DNA from: JARBUG01 sp035628915
Lineage (GTDB): Bacteria; Bacillota; Sulfobacillia; Symbiobacteriales; Symbiobacteriaceae
Length of the DNA: 64,000 nt
Assembly: GCA_035628915.1 (NCBI GenBank)
Contig: DASPIW010000005.1
Location: 1-64,000, forward strand
Direction of reading: 5' to 3'
Position 1 is the first letter of the stretch, and each line of letters starts with the position of its first letter. Shown one piece after another: positions 55,720-64,000 of the stretch. Below the pieces are notes generated by a model that was not told the origin of the DNA, did not search any database, and saw only the letters and a list, made by a program, of their open reading frames with translations. The position numbers and the translations under genes were made by a program.

Positions 55720-57669
55720 TTGCAGATAAGCTGGACCAAGCTGCCGTTTCCCGCCCGGAGCCGGGAGGAGTTCAGCCGGGGTCTGACCGGCTGGCTAGGT
55801 TGGGTCTTCTACGAAACCCTGCCGGAACGGGGGTACGAAATCCGCGAAGAGCAGATCTACACCGCCTTCCGGATGGCCCGGACGCTCACGCAGGGCGGAA
55901 TCCTGTTCGCCGAGGCCGGTCCCGGAACGGGCAAGACCTTTGCCTACCTGCTGCCCGCCGTCTGCTACGCCCGGTTCCGGGGCAAGCCGGTGGTGGTGGC
56001 CTCCGCGTCCGGCATGCTGCAGACCCAGCTTGCCAATTCGGAAGGCGATATTCAAACACTTTCGCGCATGCTCGACCTGCAGATCGACGCGCGGCTCGCT
56101 TCCGATCCAGGCGGGTACATCTGCCTGCGGAAGGTTGACCACAGCATAGCTGACCGCCGCACCCGGGCGCTGCTGAACTGGGCCCGGCGCACAGGCACCG
56201 GTGCCCGGACCGAAGTGCCCGACGTATCGGACGAAGTCTGGGCGGAAGTGGCCTGGGATCCTACGCTCGCCTGCGACACCTGCAAGCACCGCGGCACCTG
56301 CCACATGATGGCCGCCCGGCGGCACTATCGGGCGGCCGCTGACCTGATTGTCACCGACCACCGGCTCTGGGCGTGGGATCTTTACACCCGGGAGGACCGT
56401 CAGGAGGCCTGTCAGCTGCCCCTGATTCCCGCCTACTCGGCCGTCATTTTGGACGAGGGCCATCATATGCCGGAGATGTGGCAGCGGATTCAGGGGTACC
56501 AACTCAGCGCGAGGCGGCTGAAGACCACCCTGGAGCTGATTTCCGGCTTCGCCATGCGGGCAGGGGCGGGCGGTGGCCTGGCGGAGGCTCGGCGCCTCCA
56601 GCGGGAAATACTCGCGAAAGTACTGGTCGCGGCGGCGCAGCGGGAGAGCGACCGGTTCCTGGCGACGGTGCTCGCGGCGGCGGAGCCCGGCGAAGGGAAG
56701 CGACACGTCCGGCGCGACGGCGACGTGGCCGATGCCGCCGGTGATCTGGTGCTGGCCCTTGAGGCGGTGCAGGACGAACTGGTCACCGAAGAGGCGATGC
56801 TGGAAGGAACGGATGATGAACTGACGCTCCGCGCCTATCAGGCCCGCCTTGACGATGTGATTGAAGCGCTGGCCCTGTTCCGGGCGCCGCAGGCGGTGCC
56901 CTGGGTGGAGGGCGAGGACCTCTGGGTGGTGCCGCGCAGCCTGCTGTCGCTGACGGGGCCGGGGCATCTGCCGGCGTCCGTGCCGGTCCTGTTTTCCTCG
57001 GCGACGCTGGAGCCCGCGTACGGCGCCCGGGTCTTGGGCTTGACCCGGCATGAGAGTTTCCGGGTGGGCGTGCCGTTCAACCTGGCCGTCCAGGTGCTCG
57101 TCTATCAGCCATCTGCGGTTAGCGACGAGGTTGCACAAGTGGTGGAACTCCTCCGGAACATGCGGGGGCGGACGCTGGTGCTGCTAAGTTCGCTCGGCGA
57201 GGTGCGGCGGTATAAGTCCGCACTGCAGAAGGCTGATCTACCGTATCGCCTCTTGTTTGAGGGTGACGCCGACCGGGGCGCCATGCTGGAGGAGTTCCGG
57301 GACGACGTCACAGCCTGCCTGATCGGGGCGACTTTCTGGGAAGGGGTGGACGTGCCCGGCGAGTCGCTCTCCTGTGTAGCGATCCCGCGCCTGCCGTTTC
57401 CGGCCCACGACCCGCTGATCCGGGAGCGCCGGGCGCAGGCGGCGGACCGTGGAGAGGATCCGTTCCTCGCCGTCGACCTGCCGGAGATGCTGCTGAAGCT
57501 GAAGCAGGGCGCAGGCCGGCTGATCCGGACGGCGCGCGACCGGGGCGTGCTGGCGCTGCTGGACGGGACCTACTCGGACAAGCCGTGGGCGGAGTCGGTG
57601 GCAGAGGTGCTGCCGGAGGGAGCGGAGCAGACGGACGATCTGGAACGAGTGGTGCGCTTTTGCCGGTGA
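55720..57669 (+). CDS. XPD/DinG-type Fe-S DNA helicase
   Basis: A 649-residue superfamily 2 helicase. Walker A FAEAGPGTGKTFAYLLP (about 66-82), a DEAH-variant motif II VILDEGHHMPE (about 244), and helicase motifs near the end (ATFWEGVDVPGESLSCVAI, KQGAGRLIRTARDRGVLALL). Four cysteines between motifs I and II (YICLRKVD; ACDTCKHRGTC) fit the XPD-type 4Fe-4S cluster. It should unwind DNA 5'-3' in repair or clearing of structures. The TTG start has AAGGAGG seven bases upstream. There is no exonuclease domain, unlike Gram-positive DinG. Confidence 0.93.
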   Translation: MQISWTKLPFPARSREEFSRGLTGWLGWVFYETLPERGYEIREEQIYTAFRMARTLTQGGILFAEAGPGTGKTFAYLLPAVCYARFRGKPVVVASASGMLQTQLANSEGDIQTLSRMLDLQIDARLASDPGGYICLRKVDHSIADRRTRALLNWARRTGTGARTEVPDVSDEVWAEVAWDPTLACDTCKHRGTCHMMAARRHYRAAADLIVTDHRLWAWDLYTREDRQEACQLPLIPAYSAVILDEGHHMPEMWQRIQGYQLSARRLKTTLELISGFAMRAGAGGGLAEARRLQREILAKVLVAAAQRESDRFLATVLAAAEPGEGKRHVRRDGDVADAAGDLVLALEAVQDELVTEEAMLEGTDDELTLRAYQARLDDVIEALALFRAPQAVPWVEGEDLWVVPRSLLSLTGPGHLPASVPVLFSSATLEPAYGARVLGLTRHESFRVGVPFNLAVQVLVYQPSAVSDEVAQVVELLRNMRGRTLVLLSSLGEVRRYKSALQKADLPYRLLFEGDADRGAMLEEFRDDVTACLIGATFWEGVDVPGESLSCVAIPRLPFPAHDPLIRERRAQAADRGEDPFLAVDLPEMLLKLKQGAGRLIRTARDRGVLALLDGTYSDKPWAESVAEVLPEGAEQTDDLERVVRFCR

Positions 57670-57697
57670 CGTTTCTTCTCTATCAGCCCAACAAGCA

Positions 57698-57739
57698 AAG
57701 TGCCCCGTGGTGCGACCTGAGTCGCAGCACGGGGCACTT
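57698..57739. terminator. Large terminator hairpin
   Basis: AAGTGCCCCGTG (57698-57709) pairs with CACGGGGCACTT (57728-57739), with an inner GCGAC/GTCGC helix. It lies between convergent genes. The U-tract is weak on both sides. Confidence 0.7.
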
Positions 57740-57770
57740 ATGATGTCAGGCCCCGTCTGCGGTTGGCAAC

Positions 57771-58025
57771 TCAGGGCGCCGTCTCTCTCTCCAACCTGGT
57801 CAGCCACGCGAGCGCATCCGCCGCCGACGCGCCGCACATCTCCTCGTTCGCATGCAGCGAGACGCATACGGCGGGGCGCTCGGGCCTGCCGAACAGACGG
57901 CAGAGGCCGTACTCGGTTAGCTGGACGCAGCGAACGCCGGCAGGCTTGCCGTGCGGCATGCCCGGTATGGGCGACGAAATCGATGGAGCGATGCAGCAGG
58001 CGGCACAACCGGCTCGGCAATCCAT
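57771..58025 (-). CDS. YkgJ-like small cysteine-cluster protein
   Basis: An 84-residue protein with eight Cys: CRAGCAACCIAPSIS at the N terminus, then VRCVQLTEYGLCRLFG and PAVCVSLHANEEMCG. This matches the CxxCxxCC-type (UPF0153/YkgJ) family, thought to bind zinc or iron. It is shorter than many family members but has the complete pattern. The ATG has GGGAGG eight bases upstream. The PrcB-like lipoprotein gene lies just upstream on the same strand (18 bp), so the two are probably one operon. Confidence 0.85.
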   Translation of the reverse strand: MDCRAGCAACCIAPSISSPIPGMPHGKPAGVRCVQLTEYGLCRLFGRPERPAVCVSLHANEEMCGASAADALAWLTRLERETAP

Positions 58026-58043
58026 GAGATCAACCTCCCGGAG

Positions 58044-58697
58044 CTACCAGTTCACTTCCAGCTTGGTGCCTTCGGGCACCTTTGGAATGCGGACCATATG
58101 GAATGGTTGGGTCAGCGCCTGGGTCACGATGGTGCCCGGCCCGGGCCTGGTCTGCTTCACGGTCACCCGCAGGGTGCCGTTGGTCAGTTCCACACCCGTG
58201 ATTTCAATGGCGTAGCCGCCGGTCCGCTGTTCGCCCATGTAAACGGCTACCACGGACTGCTGGCTGAAGTCGAGGACGGGCGCCTCAGTCCCGGGCACCT
58301 GACGGGCGCTGGCCTGGGCCCAGTTCGCCTTCCAGCCGGCTTCGTCCGTCAGCAGGACGGCTTTTCGCTCAGCTACGCCGGAGTAGGCGCCCTTCTGCAG
58401 GGTGCTGAAAGCGAGGGCCTGCACGGGGGGCGGGGCGTCCGGCGCCGCAGCCGGGGTGGCCGGGGCCGGCGCCGGGACGGCGGGGGTTTCCGGGGGCTTG
58501 GGCGCCGCTGCCACAGGCTGCGCCGCCTCCACGGGAACGTCAGCGGCCTTTTCGGCGGAGGGCGTTTGCGCCGGTGCCGGCGCCGCCGGCGGAGCGTTCA
58601 CCGCCTTTGCATTGTCTGACGCGGGCGCGGCGCCTCCGCAGCCCGCAACCAGAGCGGCCGTCAGGAGGGTGGCGGCAACTCTGTAACGCAGTTCCAT
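58044..58697 (-). CDS. Lipoprotein with PrcB C-terminal-like domain
   Basis: A 217-residue exported lipoprotein (LLTAALVAGCGG, lipobox LVAGC). A Pro/Ala-rich linker of about 70 residues follows, then a globular C-terminal domain: LLTDEAGWKANWAQA, QQSVVAVYMGEQRTGGYAIE, VTVKQTRPGPGTIVTQALTQ, PFHMVRIPKV. This matches the PrcB_C family (protease complex subunit type). Function in Firmicutes is unknown; it acts on the outer face of the membrane. CGAGG lies upstream of the ATG. Confidence 0.85.
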   Translation of the reverse strand: MELRYRVAATLLTAALVAGCGGAAPASDNAKAVNAPPAAPAPAQTPSAEKAADVPVEAAQPVAAAPKPPETPAVPAPAPATPAAAPDAPPPVQALAFSTLQKGAYSGVAERKAVLLTDEAGWKANWAQASARQVPGTEAPVLDFSQQSVVAVYMGEQRTGGYAIEITGVELTNGTLRVTVKQTRPGPGTIVTQALTQPFHMVRIPKVPEGTKLEVNW

Positions 58698-58744
58698 AAA
58701 CTCATCACCTCGTCCTATTCGACGGTATGATCAGGCCGTTTCGT

Positions 58745-58773
58745 TTCAGGATATCACACCCTGCGTGTATAAT
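58745..58773 (+). promoter_or_regulatory. Promoter of trmK (extended -10)
   Basis: TATAAT at 58768-58773 with a TG directly upstream; the -35 region near 58745 (TTCAGG) is weak. Transcription would start near 58780, which rules out start codons further upstream. Confidence 0.65.
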
Positions 58774-58807
58774 GGACGCGGTATATGCTGGAACGGGGGA
58801 ACGTTGC

Positions 58808-59506
58808 TTGATTATTCTTTCGCCGCGGCTCGCTGCGGTTGCTTCCTACGTGCTGAAGGCCCAACCCGTGGCCGACATCGGCACCGACCACGCCTACCTG
58901 CCGGCCTATCTGGTGCAGGGGGGCGCGGTGCCGCGGGCCATCGCCGCCGACGTGCTCCCCGGCCCGCTCGAGGCCGCCAAAGTCACCGTCGCCGAGGCGG
59001 GCCTGAACGGACTGGTCGACCTCCGGCTGGGCAACGGACTGCAGGTCCTCCAGCCGGGAGAGGCCGCCACGGCCACCATTTGCGGCATGGGTGGACCGTT
59101 GATCGCGGAAATCCTTGCGCAAGGACCGCTGCAAGGTCTCCAGCGGCTGGTGCTCCAGCCGATGGGCGGCGAGGAGAGCCTCCGCCGCTGGCTGATGGAG
59201 AACGGCTGGATTCTCATAGATGAGACGATGGTGGAGGATTCCGGGCGCATCTACATCATTATGGCGGCGGAGCCGGGCGCCATGGACCTGACCTGGGCCG
59301 ATGCCTGCCTTGGGCCGCATCTGTTGAAGAAAGGCGGGCCGTTGCTGGCGAAGTATGCAGCGATTCTGCTGGAGCAAGCCAGGCGCGCCCAAAGCGGCGC
59401 CGCCCGCTCGGACAGGCCTGAGTCCAGGGCACGGGCCGAAGCGCTTGCCATTCGAATTCACCTGCTGGAGGAGGTTAGCCGCAATGCCGGCTCCGACCAT
59501 CGGTAA
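58808..59506 (+). CDS. trmK: tRNA (adenine22-N1)-methyltransferase TrmK
   Basis: A 232-residue class I methyltransferase: LSPRLAAVASYVLKAQPVAD, IGTDHAYLPAYLVQGG (SAM motif I), the catalytic-region motif TICGMGGPLIAEIL, and LQPMGGEESLRRWLMENGW. It methylates A22 of tRNAs. The TTG at 58808 has GGGGGA seven bases upstream. It overlaps the Nif3-like gene by 23 bp, the same neighbour arrangement as in Bacillus (trmK-yqfO), which supports the call. Confidence 0.93.
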   Translation: MIILSPRLAAVASYVLKAQPVADIGTDHAYLPAYLVQGGAVPRAIAADVLPGPLEAAKVTVAEAGLNGLVDLRLGNGLQVLQPGEAATATICGMGGPLIAEILAQGPLQGLQRLVLQPMGGEESLRRWLMENGWILIDETMVEDSGRIYIIMAAEPGAMDLTWADACLGPHLLKKGGPLLAKYAAILLEQARRAQSGAARSDRPESRARAEALAIRIHLLEEVSRNAGSDHR

Positions 59507-60605
59507 AATCGCCGGATATGTCGAAGAGCTTGCCCCGCTCGCCTGGGCGGAATCCTGGGACAACGTGGGGCTCCAGGTGGGCGACCCCGCCCGCACCGCC
59601 GGGCGCATTCTCGTCGCGTTGGAATTGACGGGGGGCGTGGTGGAGGAGGCGGTCGCAGGCGGGGCCGAGTTGATCGTCGTCCATCACCCGGCCATTTTCA
59701 AACCCTGGAAAGCCATTCGCTTCGACACGCCGGGCGGGAAGCGCGTTGAGCGGCTGGTGCGGGCGGGCATCGGGCTGTATGCCGCTCATACCAACCTGGA
59801 CCAGGCCGCCGGGGGCACCAACGACACCCTGGCTGCCACAGCCGGATTGACAACCCACGAAGTACTCCTGATCGCGGGTGAGGAGAAGTACGTAAAATTG
59901 GTGGTCTATGTCCCCGCCGGGCATGAAGATGCCGTCCGCAACGCCCTGGCGAAGGCGGGCGCCGGTCACATCGGCAACTACAGCCACTGCACCTTCCAGA
60001 CCGAAGGCACCGGGACTTTCCGGCCCCTGGCCGGGTCCAACCCGTTCCTGGGCCAGCAGGGACAGCTGGAGTACGCACGGGAACTGCGCCTGGAGACCAT
60101 CCTCCCGGAAAGCGGCGTCCGCCGGGCCTTGCAGGCCATGCTCTGCGCCCACCCCTACGAAGAAGTCGCCTACGACCTATATTCGCTGGCGAACCCCGGC
60201 CGGGGACGGGGCCACGGGCGCATCGGGCGGCTGGAATCCCCGGTCACCCTGCAGGAACTGACCTTGCGGATGAAGAAGGCCCTGGGCATCCCGCATCTGC
60301 GGGCCGTGGGCGACCCGGGCCGGACTGTGCAGACCGTGGCCGTCGGCGCCGGCTCCGGCGGCATGCTGATTCCCCACGCCGCCCGCCGGGGCGCCGACGT
60401 GCTGATCACCGGCGACGTCGACTACCACGACGCCCAGGATGCGGCCGATGCCGGCCTGGCCGTCATCGACGTGGGGCACTACAACTCGGAAGTGATCGTC
60501 GTGCCGCCCCTGGCGGCTTACCTCCGGCAGCGGCTAATCCAGGACGCCCTTGACGGGCACGTCATGGAAGCCCAGGCCGGCCGCGACCCGTTCCTGTTCC
60601 TCTAA
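59484..60605 (+). CDS. Nif3-like dinuclear metal-centre protein (DUF34, YqfO type)
   Basis: A 373-residue NIF3/DUF34 protein in the long form with a PII-like insert. Metal ligands are seen in VHHPAIFKPWKAI, YAAHTNLDQAAGGTND and near the C terminus in TGDVDYHDAQDAADAG and DVGHYNSEVI. The central insert (KYVKLVVYVPAGHEDAVRNA, GTGTFRPLAGSNPFLGQQG) is the PII-like YqfO domain. Cellular role is unsettled (GTP cyclohydrolase-like hydrolase or metal protein). GGAGGAGG precedes the ATG. It is coupled to trmK. Confidence 0.93.
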   Translation: MPAPTIGKIAGYVEELAPLAWAESWDNVGLQVGDPARTAGRILVALELTGGVVEEAVAGGAELIVVHHPAIFKPWKAIRFDTPGGKRVERLVRAGIGLYAAHTNLDQAAGGTNDTLAATAGLTTHEVLLIAGEEKYVKLVVYVPAGHEDAVRNALAKAGAGHIGNYSHCTFQTEGTGTFRPLAGSNPFLGQQGQLEYARELRLETILPESGVRRALQAMLCAHPYEEVAYDLYSLANPGRGRGHGRIGRLESPVTLQELTLRMKKALGIPHLRAVGDPGRTVQTVAVGAGSGGMLIPHAARRGADVLITGDVDYHDAQDAADAGLAVIDVGHYNSEVIVVPPLAAYLRQRLIQDALDGHVMEAQAGRDPFLFL

Positions 60606-60632
60606 CCCGGCACCTCCAGGCAGGCGGTCGTC

Positions 60633-61799
60633 GTGAAGCTCCAGGATCGTCGCATCGCTGCTGCCGTGATCGTGGTCTGGCTGCTGGCCGTGTTTGCCGG
60701 CGGACGGCTTTTCTGGTCGGCCGCCTACGCCGCGTTGGCCCTGGTCGCCCTCGCGTGGCTCTGGGTGCGCCGCGCCCCCGAGCGGCTCGACTGCGGCATC
60801 GTCGCCGAGCAGGCGTACGCTGAGGCGGGCGGGCAGGTGAAGGTGCAGGTCTGGCTGGAGCACGAAGGCTTTCTGCCGCTGCCCTGGGTGGAGGTGCACG
60901 AAGACCCGCAGACCGCCCGGCTGCCCCTTGGCTACCTGCACATGGGCGCCGGCATCGGCCTGGCCGATTCGGTCATGCATTTCCTGTGGCTGCAGACGCC
61001 CCGCCGGGGCGTCTACACCGTCGGCCCTTTGCGGCTGAGGACCGGCGACCCGTTCGGGCTCTTTTCCTATGAGTGGAACGCAGCCGGCGAAGTGACCGTT
61101 ACGGTGCTGCCGCGGGTGGTCCATCTGCCGGCCCTGCCCGTGCCCCTGACCCAGCCGTTCGGCCACCGCCGGGTGCGGCAGCGGGCCTTCGAGGATCCGA
61201 CATCGCCAGCGACCCTGCGTCCTTACGCCCCGGGCGATTCCCCACGCCACGTTCACTGGAAGGCCGTGGCTCACACCGGCGAGCTGATGACCCGGGAGTT
61301 CGATCTTCTGGCTACCACCCGACTCTCCATCTGGCTGGATGCCCGCCCCTGTGCGGGGTTCGAGACTGGGGTGGAGGTCGCCGCCGCCCTGCTGGACGTG
61401 GCCGTACGGACACGGCTCGAAGTCGAACTGACCAGCTTTGCGCCCGGGCGCCTCCACCTGGAGCCGGGGCGGGGCGACCGGCAACTGCGGCGGGGGCTGG
61501 AACTGCTGGCCCGCGTCGAGCCTGCCCATGACATCCGCCTCGAAGCGGCCATGGCGGTGGCCCACAGCCCCGGGCGCCCCACCCTGGCGATCATTTCCGG
61601 CTGCCTCGATGACGGACTGGCCGCCCGGCTGCTGACCCGGGCCGACCGGATTCTGCTGGTCCTCGTGCCGGGCGCCCCGGTCGCTCCTGAGCGGCTGGCG
61701 GCGCTTGCCCGCCGGCTGACCGTTTACCGGCTCCGGGAAGGCGACCTCGTGGAGGCGCTGCCGGAGCGCAGGGTGGAGGTGATGCCGCTTGTACGATGA
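60633..61799 (+). CDS. DUF58-domain protein
   Basis: A 388-residue protein. Two N-terminal transmembrane segments (AAAVIVVWLLAVFAGGRLFW; AAYAALALVALAWLWV) are followed by a beta domain and the DUF58 motif LRPYAPGDSPRHVHWKAVAH, then TGELMTREFD. DUF58 proteins usually sit with a MoxR ATPase and a transglutaminase membrane protein in a cell-envelope module. Here the transglutaminase follows with a ten-base overlap; no MoxR gene lies upstream. The GTG start has AGGCGG close by. Function is inferred only from genomic association. Confidence 0.85.
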   Translation: MKLQDRRIAAAVIVVWLLAVFAGGRLFWSAAYAALALVALAWLWVRRAPERLDCGIVAEQAYAEAGGQVKVQVWLEHEGFLPLPWVEVHEDPQTARLPLGYLHMGAGIGLADSVMHFLWLQTPRRGVYTVGPLRLRTGDPFGLFSYEWNAAGEVTVTVLPRVVHLPALPVPLTQPFGHRRVRQRAFEDPTSPATLRPYAPGDSPRHVHWKAVAHTGELMTREFDLLATTRLSIWLDARPCAGFETGVEVAAALLDVAVRTRLEVELTSFAPGRLHLEPGRGDRQLRRGLELLARVEPAHDIRLEAAMAVAHSPGRPTLAIISGCLDDGLAARLLTRADRILLVLVPGAPVAPERLAALARRLTVYRLREGDLVEALPERRVEVMPLVR

Positions 61800-63903
61800 C
61801 CGGCCGTCACCCTGGCTGACTGGCCTGACGGTCTTCCTGGCCTGGATTGCCACCAGCCTGACGGCTCCCGCCCTGGCGAATTTCTGGCATGTGGACGGTG
61901 CTGCAGCGCCCCTGCTTGGCGCGGCCGCCGGGTTCGCCGTGGCCGCCGCCTGGTGGCCGTGGCTCTACGCGCTGGTGCCCCTGGCCGCCGCTGCCGTGCT
62001 TTACTGGTTTCCCGCCCTGCGGGAAGGGCTCTGGCTTGATGCCACGGTCTGGTATACGGACATCCGGCTCGGCCTCTGGCCCGGGCCCTACGGCCTGCTG
62101 GCCTGGGTCGCCCTCGCCCTGGCGGTTCTCGGTTTTGCCTGCCTGTTTGTGCGTGAGCCGCTCCGACGCGGCACGGCCTACTGGACTTTCTTCGGAGGCA
62201 CGCTGGCCTTCGGCCATATGTGGCTATGGGGCAGCGACACGGCAGCCCGGCAGTACGGCTTTTTCCTGGCGGCGGTCGTACCGCTGTGGGTGATTGCCGC
62301 CGCCTCATGGCGTGAGCACCGGTGGCACGGCGCCGGGCGCCGCGTAGTGGCCGGACCCGCCTGGGCGGCGCCCGCCATCGGCGCCGTGCTGCTGGCGGTG
62401 CTGGCCGGCTGGGTCCTGCCGGCCCGGAGCCGGCCCCTGGAGCTGTGGGGCCTGACAGCGTGGGCCCGAGCCACCTTCCCCGCCCTGGAGCAGATGCGGG
62501 GGGGCGCCCCCGATGAAGATGCCATCCCCCAGGGCTTTACCCTGGCCACTGCGGGCTTCGCCCGGCGAGTCTCGGAGCTGGGCGGGCCGATTAAACCGGC
62601 GCAGGGCGTCGCCTTCACGGTCCGCTTCCCCGAAGCGGCGCCCACGGCGCCCGTCTTCCTGCGGGGCACGGCCATGACCAACTACAACGGGCGGGGCTGG
62701 GTGACGGAGACGAAGCCCGGCGACGTTGGCGCTGACTCCCCGCCGCTCTCGCAGGAACTGAAAATGGAGATCGGGCTGGTGCGCCTGGGCCACTCCACGC
62801 TCCTCTACCCACGGGAGCTGGCGGAGATCGACGGCGTCACATACAGCTACGGGCGGGAAGGGCACATTTTCGCCAAGGAGCCGCTGATGGGGACTTACAC
62901 AGTCACGGCGCTGCTGCCGGCGGGGCGCCCTGCGGGCTTCTTGCCGCCCATGTTCGATCCCGGGCGGTATCTGGCGTTGCCGAAGAACCTGCCGCCCCGG
63001 GTGGCAGCCCTTGCTAAGGAGATTGGTGCAGGCAAGGCTTCGCGTTATGATGAAGCGCTGGCGGTCGAAGCGTATCTGCGCTCGTTCGACTACGCTACCG
63101 ATGTGCCCGCCACGCCGCCCGGCCGCGATTTCGTCGACTACTTCCTGTTTGACCTGAAGCGGGGCTACTGCGCGTACTCCGCGACGGCCATGACCGTGAT
63201 GCTCCGCACCCGGGGCATTCCCACCCGCTGGGTACAGGGCTTCGTAGTGGAGCCCGGCCGGCCGCAGGTTGATGTGACCTTCAACAACGCCCACGCTTGG
63301 GTGGAGGCCTACTTCCCCGGCTACGGGTGGGCCGTTTTTGATCCGACGCCCCGCTTCGACCTGCCCGACCGGGAGGCGGCGGCTGCCCAAGTGGAGCTGT
63401 CCGCCGTTCCTGAGGGGGATGGCCCTGCGGTCGAGCCCGAGGCTGTTGAAAAGTCAGATGCCGCCGCCGGGGGAGAGCATCAAAAACTCCCCTGGGTCTG
63501 GATTGCCGGCGGCCTGGGCGCCCTCGCCTGGGTGGCCACCAGTTTCCGCCGTTTCTTCCGGGAGCGCATCGACTGGACGGACGAGCGGCGGGGCGTCCTG
63601 CAGGCCTTTGCGCAGCTGCTGGCGGCCCTGCGCCGCATGGGTTTCCGACCGCAGGCGTATGAGACGGCGATCGAGTACGCCGACGGCGTGGCCCGCGCCT
63701 GGCCCGAGGTGGGCAGTCAGGTCAGACAGGCGGCGGCTCAGGTTACCGCCGCCCGGTTCGCCCCGCCCGGGGCGCCTGCCCCGCCGGGCGCCCGCCGGAC
63801 CATGGGCGGCGCGCTGGCGGCGGTCTGGTTCGGGGCGCAGTCACGGTGGGGCGTAATCCGCACCGCCTGGATCCGGCTCCGCTTCGTCTGGGGTAAGGAC
63901 TGA
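61789..63903 (+). CDS. Transglutaminase-like membrane protein (TgpA-type)
   Basis: A 704-residue membrane protein. Five to six N-terminal segments (LTGLTVFLAWIATSLTAPAL through AIGAVLLAVLAGWVLPA) precede a large extracellular domain with a transglutaminase-like core. The catalytic triad is Cys in GYCAYSATAMTVMLRTRGIP (about 461), His in FNNAHAWVEAYFPGYGW (about 501) and Asp in FDPTPRFD (about 517). A further transmembrane segment (LPWVWIAGGLGALAWVATSF) and a cytoplasmic DUF4129-like tail follow. It may crosslink or cleave surface proteins. The TTG start has GGAGG nine bases upstream and overlaps the DUF58 gene. Confidence 0.9.
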   Translation: MYDDRPSPWLTGLTVFLAWIATSLTAPALANFWHVDGAAAPLLGAAAGFAVAAAWWPWLYALVPLAAAAVLYWFPALREGLWLDATVWYTDIRLGLWPGPYGLLAWVALALAVLGFACLFVREPLRRGTAYWTFFGGTLAFGHMWLWGSDTAARQYGFFLAAVVPLWVIAAASWREHRWHGAGRRVVAGPAWAAPAIGAVLLAVLAGWVLPARSRPLELWGLTAWARATFPALEQMRGGAPDEDAIPQGFTLATAGFARRVSELGGPIKPAQGVAFTVRFPEAAPTAPVFLRGTAMTNYNGRGWVTETKPGDVGADSPPLSQELKMEIGLVRLGHSTLLYPRELAEIDGVTYSYGREGHIFAKEPLMGTYTVTALLPAGRPAGFLPPMFDPGRYLALPKNLPPRVAALAKEIGAGKASRYDEALAVEAYLRSFDYATDVPATPPGRDFVDYFLFDLKRGYCAYSATAMTVMLRTRGIPTRWVQGFVVEPGRPQVDVTFNNAHAWVEAYFPGYGWAVFDPTPRFDLPDREAAAAQVELSAVPEGDGPAVEPEAVEKSDAAAGGEHQKLPWVWIAGGLGALAWVATSFRRFFRERIDWTDERRGVLQAFAQLLAALRRMGFRPQAYETAIEYADGVARAWPEVGSQVRQAAAQVTAARFAPPGAPAPPGARRTMGGALAAVWFGAQSRWGVIRTAWIRLRFVWGKD

Positions 63904-63918
63904 TATAGGAGGATCGCT

Positions 63919-64000
63919 GTGAACAACACCCTACTGGAACTGCAAAACGTTGTCGTACTGAGGCATACCGATCCGACCGGCTTCTTCGGGCTCTGGGGCG
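63919..64000 (+). CDS. Start of a gene cut by the window end
   Basis: A GTG with AGGAGG six bases upstream opens a frame that runs off the window: MNNTLLELQNVVVLRHTDPT, then GFFGLWG. It lies 15 bp after the transglutaminase stop and is probably in the same operon. Twenty-seven residues are too few to assign a family. Confidence 0.6.
   Translation, partial: MNNTLLELQNVVVLRHTDPTGFFGLWG

Overview
The window looks like chromosomal DNA of a high-GC, spore-forming, Gram-positive (Firmicutes-type) bacterium. Seen directly: strong AGGAGG-type ribosome binding sites with frequent GTG and TTG starts, a CIRCE element before groES-groEL, a YhcN/YlaJ-type spore lipoprotein, HPr with a PRD regulator and fructose-type PTS, KhtTU, TrmK, and a DivIVA-domain protein. 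A homologue of the bacterial sphingosine-1-phosphate lyase characterised from Symbiobacterium thermophilum is present. A Symbiobacterium relative is therefore my inference; it is not proven by the sequence. No rRNA, tRNA, CRISPR array or prophage was recognised. The only mobile element is the 3' end of a group II intron at the left edge.

Layout. 0-5 kb: intron remnant; a TetR-controlled operon (TetR, membrane protein, carbamoylase-type amidase) with a perfect palindromic operator; the KhtTU K+/H+ antiporter. 5-12 kb: PhnD-like sensor lipoprotein, histidine kinase and response regulator, then a three-gene ABC importer. 12-18.5 kb: TrkH/TrkA potassium uptake, a DUF819 membrane protein with a possibly structured leader, the S1P-lyase homologue, a phosphoribosyltransferase. 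18.5-27.2 kb: LacI regulator, iron alcohol dehydrogenase, complete branched-chain amino acid ABC transporter, aldehyde:ferredoxin oxidoreductase; together they suggest amino acid fermentation. 27-34 kb: small hypotheticals, L-threonine aldolase, MFS transporter, DUF116 protein, GroESL. 34-36 kb: a tiny self-contained transcription unit for a 20-residue peptide, a DivIVA-like protein with a 21-bp minisatellite, and two copies of an unexplained 53-bp inverted element. 36-40 kb: HPr divergent from a PTS regulator and fructose-type EIIA, EIIC and EIIB.

40-43 kb holds the most striking locus: promoter, TPR protein gene, a gene for a 51-residue exported peptide ending in a duplicated EN(G/S)TIWPF motif, and a terminator. 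This has the architecture of a Rap-Phr-like receptor/peptide pair but is not a family I recognise. 43-48.5 kb: a molybdoenzyme respiratory-type operon (membrane subunit, Mo catalytic subunit, 4Fe-4S subunit, Tat-type Rieske protein and a 56-residue membrane protein), divergent from an orphan NarL-type regulator across two adjacent 18-bp palindromes. 48.5-54.4 kb: PadR regulator with a HAAS-like membrane partner, MASE3-PAS-GGDEF cyclase, a small orphan protein and a soluble histidine kinase. 54.4-64 kb: D-threonine aldolase/D-serine dehydratase-like enzyme, XPD/DinG-type helicase, small Cys-cluster protein, PrcB-like lipoprotein, TrmK, Nif3-like protein, DUF58 protein, transglutaminase membrane protein and a gene cut by the window end.

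Coding is dense. Most long antisense reading frames are by-products of high GC and were not annotated. Starts were chosen mainly by Shine-Dalgarno (SD) spacing.
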